Shown: positions 33,515 to 43,599, counted from the stretch's first letter. The stretch: DNA of 64,000 nt from Dyadobacter sp. CY261 (GCF_021440085.1 NZ_JAKCPW010000002.1:592716-656715), one strand, 5' to 3'. The notes: generated by a model not told the origin, from the sequence alone. Translations and numbers: made by a program.

Positions 33515-36421
33515 TTACCGACCACAGATTCCCTTAAAATCGCAGAATTTGCAGGTTGTAAGGTCGTCGGTTTTGCGGAAAGGAATATCCGGGTCGAGCA
33601 TTACGTTCAGGATGTCTGCCAGGATCACTTCCGATTTTTCAATGAATTCGTCGGGGGCGAGCTGGTCTGTAATTTCCAGTGGATTGGCGATCAGGTTTTT
33701 AGGATCGCGGAAAGAGTAGAAGCCGGATTTTACCGCATATTCACCGAAATTATAGTTGTTGCCGCGCAATTTCAGCCCGTTCTCCTCCTTCATCCGGCGG
33801 TACATCAGGTATTCGTACACCCACAGTTGCCGCACATACCCCATTTTGCGGTCGGGATCGAAGCGGATCACTTCCTCCCGGCTTACCGGATCGGTAAGTT
33901 TTTGTTTGCCGGTCAGCTCCACGCTTCCCGTTTTGTAATCCATCACATACAAAGTACCCTCCTCGGCGAGTTCGATACGGTCGATCTTTCCGCCGATGCG
34001 CACGGGCGTGTAAGCACCCTGCAACACCAGCTGTATGCGTGTGTTAAGCGGCTGTTCGGCAGCGAGGATCTTTCTACGCGGTTTCTGGGCCATTTGATGG
34101 CGCAGGAAGGTCAGGATCTGCTGCTCGCCGATTTGGTAATAAATGCGGTTGAGGCCAAGGTCGGTCACGTAGCCTTTGAAAAGCCGGTCGAATTCCTCGC
34201 GAAGGATCGTGGTAATTTGCCCCTCCGAAGGATCGTTGTCGACCAGGAAAAATTCGAGGTCCAGGCGTTCCAGCGAGGCGTGCAGCCAGGTACCGATCTT
34301 GTCCATCCCGAGTTCTTCCTCCACCTCTTCCTTTTCTTTTACACCGGCAATATGTTTGAGATAAAACTGCATGGAGCAGCGGATGAACTCATTAAGGTGG
34401 GTAGGATAAATGCCCTTTCCATCGAGATAAGCACGGATGGCAGCAATGAGCGCGTCGTCTTTATGGACCACCTCTTCCAGTTCCTGCTGTTGCTGCGGTT
34501 CAAAAATGATCGTTTTATTCCCGATATGGATCTGCGGATTATAACCGGCCAGCTCGTATTCGATCTGGCGCAGAAATCTGCTTTTTTCACCCCCGCCGGG
34601 TGCATCGTTGGTGCTCGTGTAAAGTATATGGATTTCCGAAGCGCGTTGGAGCAACCGGTAGAAATGATAGGACATGACTGCTTCCTGATGCTGATGCGTC
34701 GGCAGCCCCGCGGCTTGCGCGGCATCAAATGGGATCAGTGAATTTTGTCTTTTAGCTGTCGGGATAATGCCTTCATTGACGGACAAAATAATGATGCGCT
34801 CAAAATCCAGCGCACGGGTTTCGAGCATTCCCATGATTTGCAGGTTGCTGATCGGCTCCCCGCTGAATGGAATGCGCGTCTGCCGGATGAGCTCAAACAT
34901 AAATGACCGCAGCGTCCGCAGCGTTATTAGTTCGGCGCGCTCCTCGATCGTCTGCTCGAATTGTTTGAGTAGTGTGTAAAAAAGATAGAGATACTCGGTT
35001 TCCAGCGCATTTTTATAATCCTTATAAACCTCCCGAAGCAACTCGATTAGCTGATAGAAAGAGCGGATCACCTGCTGTGCATTGTTTTTTTGCCAATGGG
35101 TAAACAGGATTTGAAACAAAGGATGGTTGTCGCCTAATGCGATCAGTTCCTCGGAGCTCAGGAATACCTGGTTTCTTTCGGTGATCTCGCGCAGAGTTCG
35201 CTGGATAATAGTCTGGCCGTCTTCCAGCGGCGTTAGCGCTACGTATTCATAATGCCGGATAAATGGGTGGTTGAGGATTTTGTCAATGGATTTGTGTCCG
35301 AATTTTGGGATACGGATCATTTTGCCGCTTTTGGTCCGGAACTCCACCACGTTTTGCTGCAGTTCGAAAATGCCGTCGATAAGCGTGTATAGCAATGAAT
35401 TGCGCATCGAAAGCCCCATGGTCACGTTCAGGTCGCGGACGGCCTCATCGAGCGAATAGAGCATCGGTAACAGCAAATTTTCGTCGGCCAGGACAATGGC
35501 GGTGGGTATGGGCGCATCGTCCGGATCGAACCGCTTCATGCGCTGGTAAAGTTCGCCTGCGACTTTGGTTTGCAGGGTGGCATTAGGTACGCCGTAGATC
35601 GTAATGTGTTTTTCAGTTGAAAGCAGATCGTCGCCTGTCCAGTTCCAATCTCCGAACTCCTTGCCGCGCTGGTATTCGCGAAGACTTTTCCCGGCTTCCA
35701 CCATGGTATTTTCGGACATGTAATACTGGTCCGAATCCCACAGCACCTCTGCTTTTTTGGCCTTGACCAATGCCGATACGATCACCCGCTCCGACGTTGT
35801 AAATGCATTGAAACCCGCAAAATAGATCCGCTCGGCTTCTGTTCGCGTATCTGTGAGCCCGGCAATGTCCTCTGCCAGCTCGCGATAAGCCATTCCGCGA
35901 TAGGCTTTCCCTTTGGCCAGCAGCCGCTCCCTGAATGAGCGGTAAACCTTATTGATATTCTCAAAAAGGGAGAAATATTGCTTCGATCCGCCTTCACTTT
36001 GCAAGGTTTTACCCTCGGGAAGGCTTCCCTGCCAGCGTGAGAGCGCATGAGATTCCGAGAGGTATTCAAAAAGAAAATCAGTCTTGACCAGGTACTGATC
36101 GATTTTATCCAAATCACTCAGTAATACCGAAGCCCAACCCATAAAGCGGTCGAATTGGACATCCGGGTCGATTTCCTTGAAAGTTTCGTACAGATCGAAA
36201 AGCAAATGGACCGGATCCTCTATTTCGAGGCTGCAAATGCTTTCGACAAAATCGTCGATCGCCATAATGCCAGGACTCATTATCGCCTCGGTCGTTTGGC
36301 CGGCCAGCTCCTGCATCAGGAAAAAGGCCGCACGTCGCGTCGGTACCACTATTTGCACGCGGTCGAGCGAGGTATGGTTGGCCAAAATGCGTTTGGCGAC
36401 GAGGTTCAGGAATGATGGCAT
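33515..36421 (-). CDS. AddB-like PD-(D/E)XK nuclease/helicase subunit
   Basis: 968 aa from ATG 36421 (MPSFLNLVAKRILANH); the longer frame to 36604 overlaps the porin gene. N-terminal helicase-like fold without a Walker lysine (QIVVPTRRAAFFLMQEL), as in inactive AddB ATPase modules. C-terminal nuclease with YVMDYKTGSVEL (catalytic Asp and Lys), and an iron-sulfur set: Cys in FIRCSMQFYLKH plus the terminal CKFCDFKGIC. Role: double-strand break processing, likely with an AddA elsewhere. Follows the porin gene after 19 bp. Confidence 0.9.
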   Translation of the reverse strand: MPSFLNLVAKRILANHTSLDRVQIVVPTRRAAFFLMQELAGQTTEAIMSPGIMAIDDFVESICSLEIEDPVHLLFDLYETFKEIDPDVQFDRFMGWASVLLSDLDKIDQYLVKTDFLFEYLSESHALSRWQGSLPEGKTLQSEGGSKQYFSLFENINKVYRSFRERLLAKGKAYRGMAYRELAEDIAGLTDTRTEAERIYFAGFNAFTTSERVIVSALVKAKKAEVLWDSDQYYMSENTMVEAGKSLREYQRGKEFGDWNWTGDDLLSTEKHITIYGVPNATLQTKVAGELYQRMKRFDPDDAPIPTAIVLADENLLLPMLYSLDEAVRDLNVTMGLSMRNSLLYTLIDGIFELQQNVVEFRTKSGKMIRIPKFGHKSIDKILNHPFIRHYEYVALTPLEDGQTIIQRTLREITERNQVFLSSEELIALGDNHPLFQILFTHWQKNNAQQVIRSFYQLIELLREVYKDYKNALETEYLYLFYTLLKQFEQTIEERAELITLRTLRSFMFELIRQTRIPFSGEPISNLQIMGMLETRALDFERIIILSVNEGIIPTAKRQNSLIPFDAAQAAGLPTHQHQEAVMSYHFYRLLQRASEIHILYTSTNDAPGGGEKSRFLRQIEYELAGYNPQIHIGNKTIIFEPQQQQELEEVVHKDDALIAAIRAYLDGKGIYPTHLNEFIRCSMQFYLKHIAGVKEKEEVEEELGMDKIGTWLHASLERLDLEFFLVDNDPSEGQITTILREEFDRLFKGYVTDLGLNRIYYQIGEQQILTFLRHQMAQKPRRKILAAEQPLNTRIQLVLQGAYTPVRIGGKIDRIELAEEGTLYVMDYKTGSVELTGKQKLTDPVSREEVIRFDPDRKMGYVRQLWVYEYLMYRRMKEENGLKLRGNNYNFGEYAVKSGFYSFRDPKNLIANPLEITDQLAPDEFIEKSEVILADILNVMLDPDIPFRKTDDLTTCKFCDFKGICGR

Positions 36422-36440
36422 CGAAAAAGAATTTGGTCGG

Positions 36441-38426
36441 CTAGTCGAAAAGCGGCCAGTTGATCCCGAACGAAAATGCTCTCGCAAGGCCCAGGTAGCC
36501 GGGTGTGACGTAATAACCCTTCGGGAAAAGGCCGAAGTTACCGCCCTGGTTAAGATAAGACATTTTAAAGAATAACCGTACGCGTGTAATGCGGACATTG
36601 GCAAAGCCGTCGACTACCGTGCTCTGGTTTAAGGTGGTATTGTTTTGTAAATGAAATTGCTGTGTGATCGGCATGTAGGCGTCAGCCAGATATGCGGATC
36701 GGTACCGGGCCGCCAGACCGAGCTGAATGAATAACACTTTGGCATACACAAAATCGAATGTAACCTCGCCGCTCGCGAAGACCGTGGGAATCCGTATCAC
36801 GTCCTTGTTGTCGTTCAGTGTGAGGTAAGCCATGGTTGTGAAATTCCACCGGTTCAGATGAATGCCCGAGTTGAAACCCACCCGAAGCAACCGGAACCCG
36901 GTATTGAGCTGGCGGGGAACCGCCACGGTATCATAATAAATGTAATCGTTGATCTGATGGATCTGCGCCTCCGGTACGAACTCGATCTTTTTCGTTTTAA
37001 GGGCAAGCGACGCGTAAATGGTCTGGACCTTGGTGGGATCAAAATTGGTACGCCAGTCGAAATGGTTGCCAAGGTAACGCTGCGTAAGCAGATCGGGGGC
37101 CGTTTGAATACTCTGAAAGCCTGCTTTGCCCCAACGGGTATTTAATTCACCTTTCAGCCGGTACTCGACATTTTTAGCCAGGTTCAGATCGGCCTCGGCA
37201 GTGACATACTGGACGGAATCTTTTAAATAATAGCCCAGCCAAGCACCGATGATATTGTCGAATTTAAGGCCGGTACGATATGTCACATACGGATTTCCGG
37301 TTTCATTGGTAGGCTGGCCGATCGAGCGCAATCCGTAGAACCGCTGCCGGACATAAGCACGATAATTGAATCCTTCATAAAATCCTTTGATACCGAACTT
37401 GTTATCAAAAAGCTTATAGTAAAGATCCTGCCGCGTTAGCTTTGTATCAAATTTTGGAGTAGGATAGACGTCCTTTTCAACTCCTCTTGAAATGTCCTGA
37501 TCCGTATAGCGGTCGATCACACCCTGATAATCGACCTGCTGAAAAACCTGGAAGCCATTGGCAAGCCGGTATTGCTGGTAAACATGGAACACATGGCGCC
37601 GCTCCCAGGAGTTGGCATTGTCGCTGATACTGGCCGCTCCGTCATAAGAATACGGGTCGATCACGCCATCTTCGACATTCGGGATCACGCCGCCCTGTTC
37701 GCGCACCTTCATGTTCATATGCCGGTAATGCGCGAGTACCAGGTATTTTTTGTTTTTAGAGAAAAAGCTGGTGTGCGCGAGAAACGTCCAGTTCTGGCCC
37801 AGCAATGCGCCGGAATTAACGGTGTTGGCAAAACCGTAAACTTTATTCGAAGTCAAACGCGTAGCGCGCATGCCGAAGTTGAGGCGCTGATGCACATTTT
37901 GGGTATAGGCAAATGTCCCGAGCGACGCTTTTTTAGGCCCCGACATAAAGTCGAGTTCGGTATGCTGCGATTTGGTATCGATGTAAGCCACATCTTCCTG
38001 TTTAATCGCATAGGCGTCGTATGCGCGGAGACCCAGTTGTGTCCCAATATCTTCGCGAGGCTGGAAAAACAGGTTCCTCGATGCCGTAACGTGGTTACCA
38101 AGGTCGGCTATTTTGCCCCAGGATCTATCTATAGGCATCCAGCGATGGAAGTTGGTCAGGCCCGTGTCCACCCGGTAACGCACCGAGTCGCGGTTATTGA
38201 AAATATCGTTTTCGTAAAAATGAAGCGTGGTTTGCGGGCCATAGATGGTCTTAGTACTGTCGTCCAGAATAGACTGACCTCCCCCTCCTTTCGAGCCGCC
38301 TCCGCCGCTACCACCGCCACCCGGCATCCGTATATTTCCCGGAAGCTTCACCTGTCCATAGGCAATGGGTATGGAGACGAGGAAGCTGCATAAAATACAC
38401 AGTATGCTATATAAAACAATTCTCAT
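36441..38426 (-). CDS. Putative porin (Bacteroidota outer-membrane barrel)
   Basis: 661 aa. Signal peptide about 1-25 (YSILCILCSFLVSIPIAYGQ), then an unusual glycine-rich linker (GGGGSGGGGSKGGGG, about 36-50) before the barrel domain. Alternating strands and the segments VRYRVDTGLTNFHRW and FFQPREDIGTQLGLRAYDAY match the family annotated as putative porin. The last residues form a strand with an aromatic (INWPLFD). Sandwiched between lpxK and the addB-like gene in one operon. Confidence 0.85.
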   Translation of the reverse strand: MRIVLYSILCILCSFLVSIPIAYGQVKLPGNIRMPGGGGSGGGGSKGGGGQSILDDSTKTIYGPQTTLHFYENDIFNNRDSVRYRVDTGLTNFHRWMPIDRSWGKIADLGNHVTASRNLFFQPREDIGTQLGLRAYDAYAIKQEDVAYIDTKSQHTELDFMSGPKKASLGTFAYTQNVHQRLNFGMRATRLTSNKVYGFANTVNSGALLGQNWTFLAHTSFFSKNKKYLVLAHYRHMNMKVREQGGVIPNVEDGVIDPYSYDGAASISDNANSWERRHVFHVYQQYRLANGFQVFQQVDYQGVIDRYTDQDISRGVEKDVYPTPKFDTKLTRQDLYYKLFDNKFGIKGFYEGFNYRAYVRQRFYGLRSIGQPTNETGNPYVTYRTGLKFDNIIGAWLGYYLKDSVQYVTAEADLNLAKNVEYRLKGELNTRWGKAGFQSIQTAPDLLTQRYLGNHFDWRTNFDPTKVQTIYASLALKTKKIEFVPEAQIHQINDYIYYDTVAVPRQLNTGFRLLRVGFNSGIHLNRWNFTTMAYLTLNDNKDVIRIPTVFASGEVTFDFVYAKVLFIQLGLAARYRSAYLADAYMPITQQFHLQNNTTLNQSTVVDGFANVRITRVRLFFKMSYLNQGGNFGLFPKGYYVTPGYLGLARAFSFGINWPLFD

Positions 38427-38434
38427 AGAGGAAA

Positions 38435-39490
38435 CTACATTCTGCCGTTTTCAAACCGGTTGCCGATTTGTGAAGTGATCCATTGGACAAAGGCTGGCTC
38501 GTCGTCCCCGAAATCCACGGAAACGGGAATGTACGCAAATCGTGCTGCGTAGCCTTTCGAAGCAACCAACGGCTTTAATTTGACCATATCCTTTTCAGTC
38601 GTAACCACAAAAGTATCGCTTTTTAAGTTCTTAATAAGGTCTTCGACGTCGTTGGCGGTGTAATTGTGATGATCTACAAAGACGCGTCGGTCTCTAACGA
38701 TGAACCGGGTGGTCAAATATGCGGCGAATGGCGTCGGATTTGCGATGCCCGCGACCATTTTAACATTCTTTAACTGAACAGGCGTGCTTTCATAGGACAA
38801 AGGTGCTTCATAACGGGTAGTGGCAAAGAAAACCGGAACACCCTCCCGCGTGTAGCGGCTTATATGGTTACAAATATTTTGTTTTTCGGAAACGTCGCGA
38901 AATGCCGGGCATTTGGTAACGATCACCGCATCCGCGCGCCATGCGCCATGCCGCCGCTCCCGTAGCCGACCGGCAGGGAAGGGGTGGTCCTCGTAAAACG
39001 GCCGGTTATAATCGTTCAGCAAGATATTGACGTCGCGGCGAATGGCGCGGTGCTGAAATGCGTCGTCGAGCAGCAGCAGTTCCACGTCCGGGTGCCGTCT
39101 GTTAATTTGCAAAGCGCCCTCCACCCGTTTTTCACAAACCGATACATTTACATCCGTGCCGAATTTGGTATAAAACTGAAAAGGCTCGTCGCCGATCGAA
39201 CTGGCGGAGGCGGTGGCGTCGGCCTCCACAAATCCTTGGGTCTGGCGGCCATAGCCCCGGCTCAGGATTGCCGTGGGTATTTGCTTTGAATATAAATTCG
39301 TGAGGTACTCGATGACCGGCGTTTTGCCCGTTCCGCCGATGGTAAGGTTTCCAACCGCGATGACTTTTTGCGGTACTTTTTGGGAACTCAGGATGCCGTT
39401 GTCAAAAAGGATATTGCGCACATCGGTGATAAAACCGTAAATCCATGAGAGGGGCAGTAATGCTTTTTTTATCAGGCGCAGTTCTTTCAT
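38435..39490 (-). CDS. lpxK: Tetraacyldisaccharide 4'-kinase
   Basis: Phosphorylates the lipid A precursor to lipid IVA at the inner membrane. 351 aa, standard length. N-terminal membrane-associated helix (KALLPLSWIYGFITDVRN), Walker A AVGNLTIGGTGKTPVIEYL, SRGYGRQTQG, the DE..LLLDDAFQHRAI segment with catalytic Asp, and LRERRHGAWRADAVIVTK. First gene of the operon lpxK-porin-addB-like; the divergent menC starts 67 bp away. Confidence 0.96.
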   Translation of the reverse strand: MKELRLIKKALLPLSWIYGFITDVRNILFDNGILSSQKVPQKVIAVGNLTIGGTGKTPVIEYLTNLYSKQIPTAILSRGYGRQTQGFVEADATASASSIGDEPFQFYTKFGTDVNVSVCEKRVEGALQINRRHPDVELLLLDDAFQHRAIRRDVNILLNDYNRPFYEDHPFPAGRLRERRHGAWRADAVIVTKCPAFRDVSEKQNICNHISRYTREGVPVFFATTRYEAPLSYESTPVQLKNVKMVAGIANPTPFAAYLTTRFIVRDRRVFVDHHNYTANDVEDLIKNLKSDTFVVTTEKDMVKLKPLVASKGYAARFAYIPVSVDFGDDEPAFVQWITSQIGNRFENGRM

Positions 39491-39557
39491 CCTGGTGCAT
39501 AATTACGTAAATTTTGTCTAATATTGTGCCCCTTTTAAAATCTGACACCACAAAATC

Positions 39558-40658
39558 ATGCCGTTAAAAATTGTGTATAAGCCACATACGCTTCATTTTC
39601 GCAAGGAAGCAGGCACCTCTCGCGGGGTACTTACACAAAAGACATCCTGGATCGTCATCATTACCGACTCCGAAAAGCCAGGTGTTGTCGGATATGGCGA
39701 ATGCGGGCCGTTACCAGGATTGAGCGTCGACGATATTCCGGATTTCGAGGCCCAACTAGCGGACGTTTGTAGCATTTTTAACGACCTCGACCTTGATGTC
39801 TTTCCATTCAATCTAGGCATTATCCTCGAACAGCTTATTCCGGAAAACCTGCCCTCCGTCCGTGCGGGCGTGGAGATGGCTTTGCTTGATATCATGAACG
39901 GAGGTGAACGCATTCTTTTCAAAAATGGCTTCTCCAACCATGGTGAGGGCCTCCTGATGAACGGGCTGATCTGGATGGGTTCTTACGATAACATGCTGGG
40001 ACAAGTGGAAGACAAGCTTTCTCAGGGGTTTACGACCTTGAAAATGAAAGTCGGTGCGATCGATTTTGATCAGGAATGCCGGATATTGGAAGCCGTACGA
40101 AATCGGTTTGATAAAGATGCCATCACCCTTCGTGTAGACGCTAATGGGGCATTTGCAGCGGAGCATGTAAAAGAGCGGCTGGCACGCCTGAGCGCCTTTG
40201 ACCTGCATTCGATTGAGCAGCCGATAAAAGCGGGGCAATATAAATTAATGGCGGAGCTTTGTGCGTCGTCGCCTGTCCCGGTTGCCCTGGATGAAGAGCT
40301 CATCGGCATTGTTGCTTACCGGGATAAATTTGCATTGCTCAAAAAATTGATGCCTCGTTTCATTATCCTGAAACCTACGTTACTTGGCGGTTTCACGGCT
40401 ACCAGCGAATGGATCGAGATCGCCAACCGGTTGCATATCGGCTGGTGGGTCACTTCTGCATTGGAATCTAATATCGGACTTAATGCTATTGCGCAATATA
40501 CGGCCAGGTTCAACAACCCGCTGCCGCAAGGGCTTGGCACCGGCCAGCTTTATACCAATAACTTTGATTCTCCGCTTACGGTCGAAAACGGGCATTTATA
40601 CTACCGGAAAGAAATAGCCTGGGCATTACCAAGCCACGCCCTTGCGGAGCCAGCCTAA
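39558..40658 (+). CDS. menC: o-Succinylbenzoate synthase (enolase superfamily)
   Basis: 366 aa, menaquinone pathway enzyme dehydrating SHCHC to OSB. Catalytic lysines in TTLKMKVG, metal ligands in RVDANGAF, IEQP and ALDEE, second lysine in IILKPTLLGG, and the OSBS-like VTSALESNIGLNAIAQ. A dipeptide epimerase would need a different C-terminal DxD signature, which I do not see, so menC is preferred. The 3' end overlaps hemF by 33 bp tail to tail. Confidence 0.85.
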   Translation: MPLKIVYKPHTLHFRKEAGTSRGVLTQKTSWIVIITDSEKPGVVGYGECGPLPGLSVDDIPDFEAQLADVCSIFNDLDLDVFPFNLGIILEQLIPENLPSVRAGVEMALLDIMNGGERILFKNGFSNHGEGLLMNGLIWMGSYDNMLGQVEDKLSQGFTTLKMKVGAIDFDQECRILEAVRNRFDKDAITLRVDANGAFAAEHVKERLARLSAFDLHSIEQPIKAGQYKLMAELCASSPVPVALDEELIGIVAYRDKFALLKKLMPRFIILKPTLLGGFTATSEWIEIANRLHIGWWVTSALESNIGLNAIAQYTARFNNPLPQGLGTGQLYTNNFDSPLTVENGHLYYRKEIAWALPSHALAEPA

Positions 40659-41537
40659 GGTTTCGGCTTCCGAAGAACCGGGCTCCGGAACAAAGTTATA
40701 TTCCCAGTTGGCCTGAGGCGGCAGGCTCATCAGAATGGATTCGGTGCGGCCGTTGGTTTCCAGGCCAAACTTGGTTCCCCGGTCCCATACGAGATTAAAC
40801 TCCACATATCGTCCCCGGCGCAGGTATTGCCATTGTTTTTGCTGCTCGGTAAATGGCTTATCGCCATATTTCTGCATCAGGGCCGTGTAAACGGGCGCAA
40901 AGTTTTCACCTACATCTTTTACAAACTCGAAAAGCTGCTCTTTTGAGAGACCCTGGCCATTTCCGGGTTCATCGGGTTTGAGATAATCAAAGAAAATACC
41001 ACCGACGCCGCGCGTTTCGTTCCGGTGCTGGATGAAAAAATAGTCGTCCGCCCACGTTTTGAATTTGGGATAAAAATTGGTATGGTGCTTATCACAGGCT
41101 GTTTTGAGCGTCTGGTGAAATGCACGGGCATCTTCTTCTACCACATAATGCGGGGTAAGATCGATGCCGCCGCCGAACCAGCAGGTGCCATTATCGAGCT
41201 CAAAGTAGCGCACGTTCATGTGTATAATGGGTACGTGCGGGTTACGCGGGTGCATGACGATCGACACGCCTGTGGCGGTGAAGCGAAACTCTTCGTCGTC
41301 GTTCAGGTTCATTTGCTGCCGGAGCCTCGGATGAAGTTCCCCCGTAACACTGGAAAAGTTGACCCCGCCTTTTTCGATCACATTGCCGTTTTGGATCAGC
41401 CTGGTTCTGCCGCCGCCACCGGAGTGGTGCTGCCACAGGTCTTCGTGGAACTTCGCGGCACCATCTTCCTTTTCAATATCCTGGCAGATCCGGTCCTGCA
41501 AATCTTTAAAAAACGATTCTATATCTTCAACTTTCAT
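40626..41537 (-). CDS. hemF: Oxygen-dependent coproporphyrinogen III oxidase
   Basis: 303 aa. Haem biosynthesis, oxidative decarboxylation of coproporphyrinogen III. Signatures: FSSVTGELHPRLR, VSIVMHPRNPHVPIIHMNVRYFEL, GTCWFGGGIDLTPHYV, RGVGGIFFDYL, and RGRYVEFNLVWDRGTKFGLETNGRTESILMSLPP. Complete and typical in length. Needs oxygen, consistent with an aerobic host. Confidence 0.97.
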   Translation of the reverse strand: MKVEDIESFFKDLQDRICQDIEKEDGAAKFHEDLWQHHSGGGGRTRLIQNGNVIEKGGVNFSSVTGELHPRLRQQMNLNDDEEFRFTATGVSIVMHPRNPHVPIIHMNVRYFELDNGTCWFGGGIDLTPHYVVEEDARAFHQTLKTACDKHHTNFYPKFKTWADDYFFIQHRNETRGVGGIFFDYLKPDEPGNGQGLSKEQLFEFVKDVGENFAPVYTALMQKYGDKPFTEQQKQWQYLRRGRYVEFNLVWDRGTKFGLETNGRTESILMSLPPQANWEYNFVPEPGSSEAETLGWLRKGVAW

Positions 41538-41643
41538 ATTTGAACGCTTATTCCAACGCCCAAAAGTACGACAATATGGAGTAAGGAGGCATAAAAAAAC
41601 CAGAACGCGGCTCCTGCTTTTTGAATTCTGACAGTGCCAACGA

Positions 41644-43125
41644 TTATCTTCTAAAGGTTGCCGGTTTCGTGCCGACCCAGCCTACCCGGGTGATAATGAC
41701 GCGGTTATTGATCCGTTGTTCGTAGGTTTTATCAAAATAGTCGTTGGTCATCAGTTCCAGCTGATATTTGTAAATGCGCCCTTTTTTCGCTGCGCCCCAT
41801 AATTTGCTGTGCCAGTATTCGGCAATATCCGAGTATTTGTATTTGTTCAGCTCGGTGTTGGGGACGTGTTTACCGTTGATCCAGACACCGTATAATGTTG
41901 GTTTTTTCCAGTTTTCAAACAGTTCCGGCGTTGGTGCCTGTTTCACGGGAATATCCATTTGGAATAGCGTAATACCGGAGTCAATCAGCACTTTCTGTTG
42001 TTCGGCGCTCATTTTAACGAACAGCTCGTACATCCGGTCTTCGAGTTTCGGCTCCATGGTTACCATCGGGTCTGTGCGGCCCCTTTTGTTCTTCACGTAC
42101 CTGGTGTGGCTTTGAATGGCGGTGTTAAATTCGTCTAATTCGGCAGCGGATATTCCGTTGCCGGGGCCACGGTTCGTGAGCTTCTTGCTGGCAATTGGCT
42201 TGTTCGCTGCTGTTTTAGGCGTTTTTTTGATTTCGGGTTGAACTTGGGAATAGATTTTCTCTGAAAAAACAAATGTTAATCCCAACGCGAGTACTACCAC
42301 GGCAGCTTGTTTGAAATACTGTCTGTTCTGATCTTGAATTTTGGTCATCATGGCTAGTCGTTTTTTGGTGATAGAATAATTGAAGCTGCTCGACAGACTG
42401 ACCTCTTTCCCCCTAATGGCTGTGTTCAATAGCATTAGCTGGTAATTTTTTACATTATCATATTGAGACAGCACGGTTTCATCGGCCAGGAATTCATGGT
42501 TCAGCCGGATTGCCCTTTGATAGAAATAGAGGAACGGGTTAAACCAAAAGAATACGGTGAGCAGTTCGATACCGATAACATCCAGCGAATGCATTTGCCG
42601 GGCATGGGCGAGCTCGTGGGCGATGATTTCGTTTTGAGTATCCCGACGGTCGAATGAAGTTTCAGCAATGAAAATATTGTTCAAAAAGGTGTACGACACG
42701 ATGTCGCCTGGGACGAGCACCAGATTTGCTTCGCCCATAAGAACCGTCCTGCATTTGGATTTCAATTTTAAAATAGACCTTATATTCCACATAAATCGCA
42801 GCAGCAGTACCAGGCTGACCGCCGTATAACAGAGCCAGGGAAACAGCGTGAGCCATTGATTTTGCGGCTGTGGTGTGAAACTGCGCGTTGTTTCGGTGAC
42901 AGGGATATTTTGACCTGATAATACGGGCAGATTATCCTGAAAGACTTCCCTAACAGGCTCGACTGGTATTTCAAAGCTTACAAACGGGACTGTCAATGCA
43001 AATGCCAGCGAAAGCAGCAGGTAAGCGCGGTTGAACCGGAACATTTTCTCCCGTTCGAGGACCAAATGGTACATCGCGATCAGAATACCGGAGCAAATGA
43101 TGCATTTAATAAGGTAGCTAATCAT
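41644..43125 (-). CDS. BlaR1/M56-family membrane metallopeptidase
   Basis: 493 aa. About four membrane helices in the first 300 residues with the zinc-protease motif HELAHARQMHSLD and a gluzincin Glu downstream; last helix at about 272-288 (AAVVVLALGLTFVFSEK). The C-terminal 190 residues are extracytoplasmic but show no penicillin-binding-protein sensor domain, so this is a BlaR1-like signal protease with another sensor. It overlaps the BlaI-type repressor gene by 8 bp, the standard regulatory pair: the protease inactivates the repressor on signal. Confidence 0.9.
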   Translation of the reverse strand: MISYLIKCIICSGILIAMYHLVLEREKMFRFNRAYLLLSLAFALTVPFVSFEIPVEPVREVFQDNLPVLSGQNIPVTETTRSFTPQPQNQWLTLFPWLCYTAVSLVLLLRFMWNIRSILKLKSKCRTVLMGEANLVLVPGDIVSYTFLNNIFIAETSFDRRDTQNEIIAHELAHARQMHSLDVIGIELLTVFFWFNPFLYFYQRAIRLNHEFLADETVLSQYDNVKNYQLMLLNTAIRGKEVSLSSSFNYSITKKRLAMMTKIQDQNRQYFKQAAVVVLALGLTFVFSEKIYSQVQPEIKKTPKTAANKPIASKKLTNRGPGNGISAAELDEFNTAIQSHTRYVKNKRGRTDPMVTMEPKLEDRMYELFVKMSAEQQKVLIDSGITLFQMDIPVKQAPTPELFENWKKPTLYGVWINGKHVPNTELNKYKYSDIAEYWHSKLWGAAKKGRIYKYQLELMTNDYFDKTYEQRINNRVIITRVGWVGTKPATFRR

Positions 43126-43492
43126 TTTGTTTGCGTTTAATTTCCTCGTCGATAATGTCCCGCAGCGCTTCCAACTCCTGTGCGGTCAGGCTTGTTTCTC
43201 TCGCAAAAAACGACCCGAACTGAGAGGCGGAATCGTTAAAGAAGGTCTTGATGATCCCGTTAACCTGTTTTGAAAAGTATTGGGACTTCCTAATCAGCGG
43301 ATAGTATTCCCGCGAATTTCCGTAAAGCTTGTACGCTACAAAACCCTTGTCCTGCATCCGTTTCAGCAATGTGGCGATGGTTGTAGTCGCCGGCTTAGGG
43401 TCTGGAAAGCATTCAATGAGATCCTTCAAAAAGACCTTTTCCTTTTGCCACAAATACTCCATTAACTGTTCTTCTGTTTTGCTTAGTTGCAT
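43118..43492 (-). CDS. BlaI/MecI/CopY-family repressor
   Basis: 124 aa from ATG 43492 (MQLSKTEEQLMEYLWQKEKVF). Winged helix KDLIECFPDPKPATTTIATLLKRMQDKGFVAYKLYGNSREYYPLI and the C-terminal dimer helix. Read as a longer frame it runs into the neighbouring pseudogene, which is meaningless. Pairs with the M56 protease downstream; a TACA-nn-TGTA site lies 29 bp upstream. Confidence 0.95.
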   Translation of the reverse strand: MQLSKTEEQLMEYLWQKEKVFLKDLIECFPDPKPATTTIATLLKRMQDKGFVAYKLYGNSREYYPLIRKSQYFSKQVNGIIKTFFNDSASQFGSFFARETSLTAQELEALRDIIDEEIKRKQND

Positions 43493-43520
43493 GGCTTCTT
43501 CTACAAATAGGTAATGTACT

Positions 43521-43532
43521 CTACAAATGTAG
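43521..43532 (-). promoter_or_regulatory. Probable BlaI-type operator CTACAnnTGTAG
   Basis: CTACAAATGTAG fits the TACAnnTGTA half-site symmetry of BlaI/MecI operators and lies just upstream of the repressor gene. A looser TACA...TGTA arrangement at 43502-43518 could be a second site. Autoregulation is implied. Confidence 0.65.
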
Positions 43533-43599
43533 AATGAAATTTGATTTGTAAAAACATTTGTGAAAAAAATTATAAATAAATAGGCGTTGGAGGGCTGAC

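Noticed and set aside
33287..34741. 484-codon plus-strand open frame
   Set aside because: It lies antisense to the AddB-like nuclease, whose motifs are convincing; the plus-strand translation has no recognisable domain.
37572..38393. 273-codon plus-strand open frame
   Set aside because: Antisense to the putative porin gene; no signal or domain.
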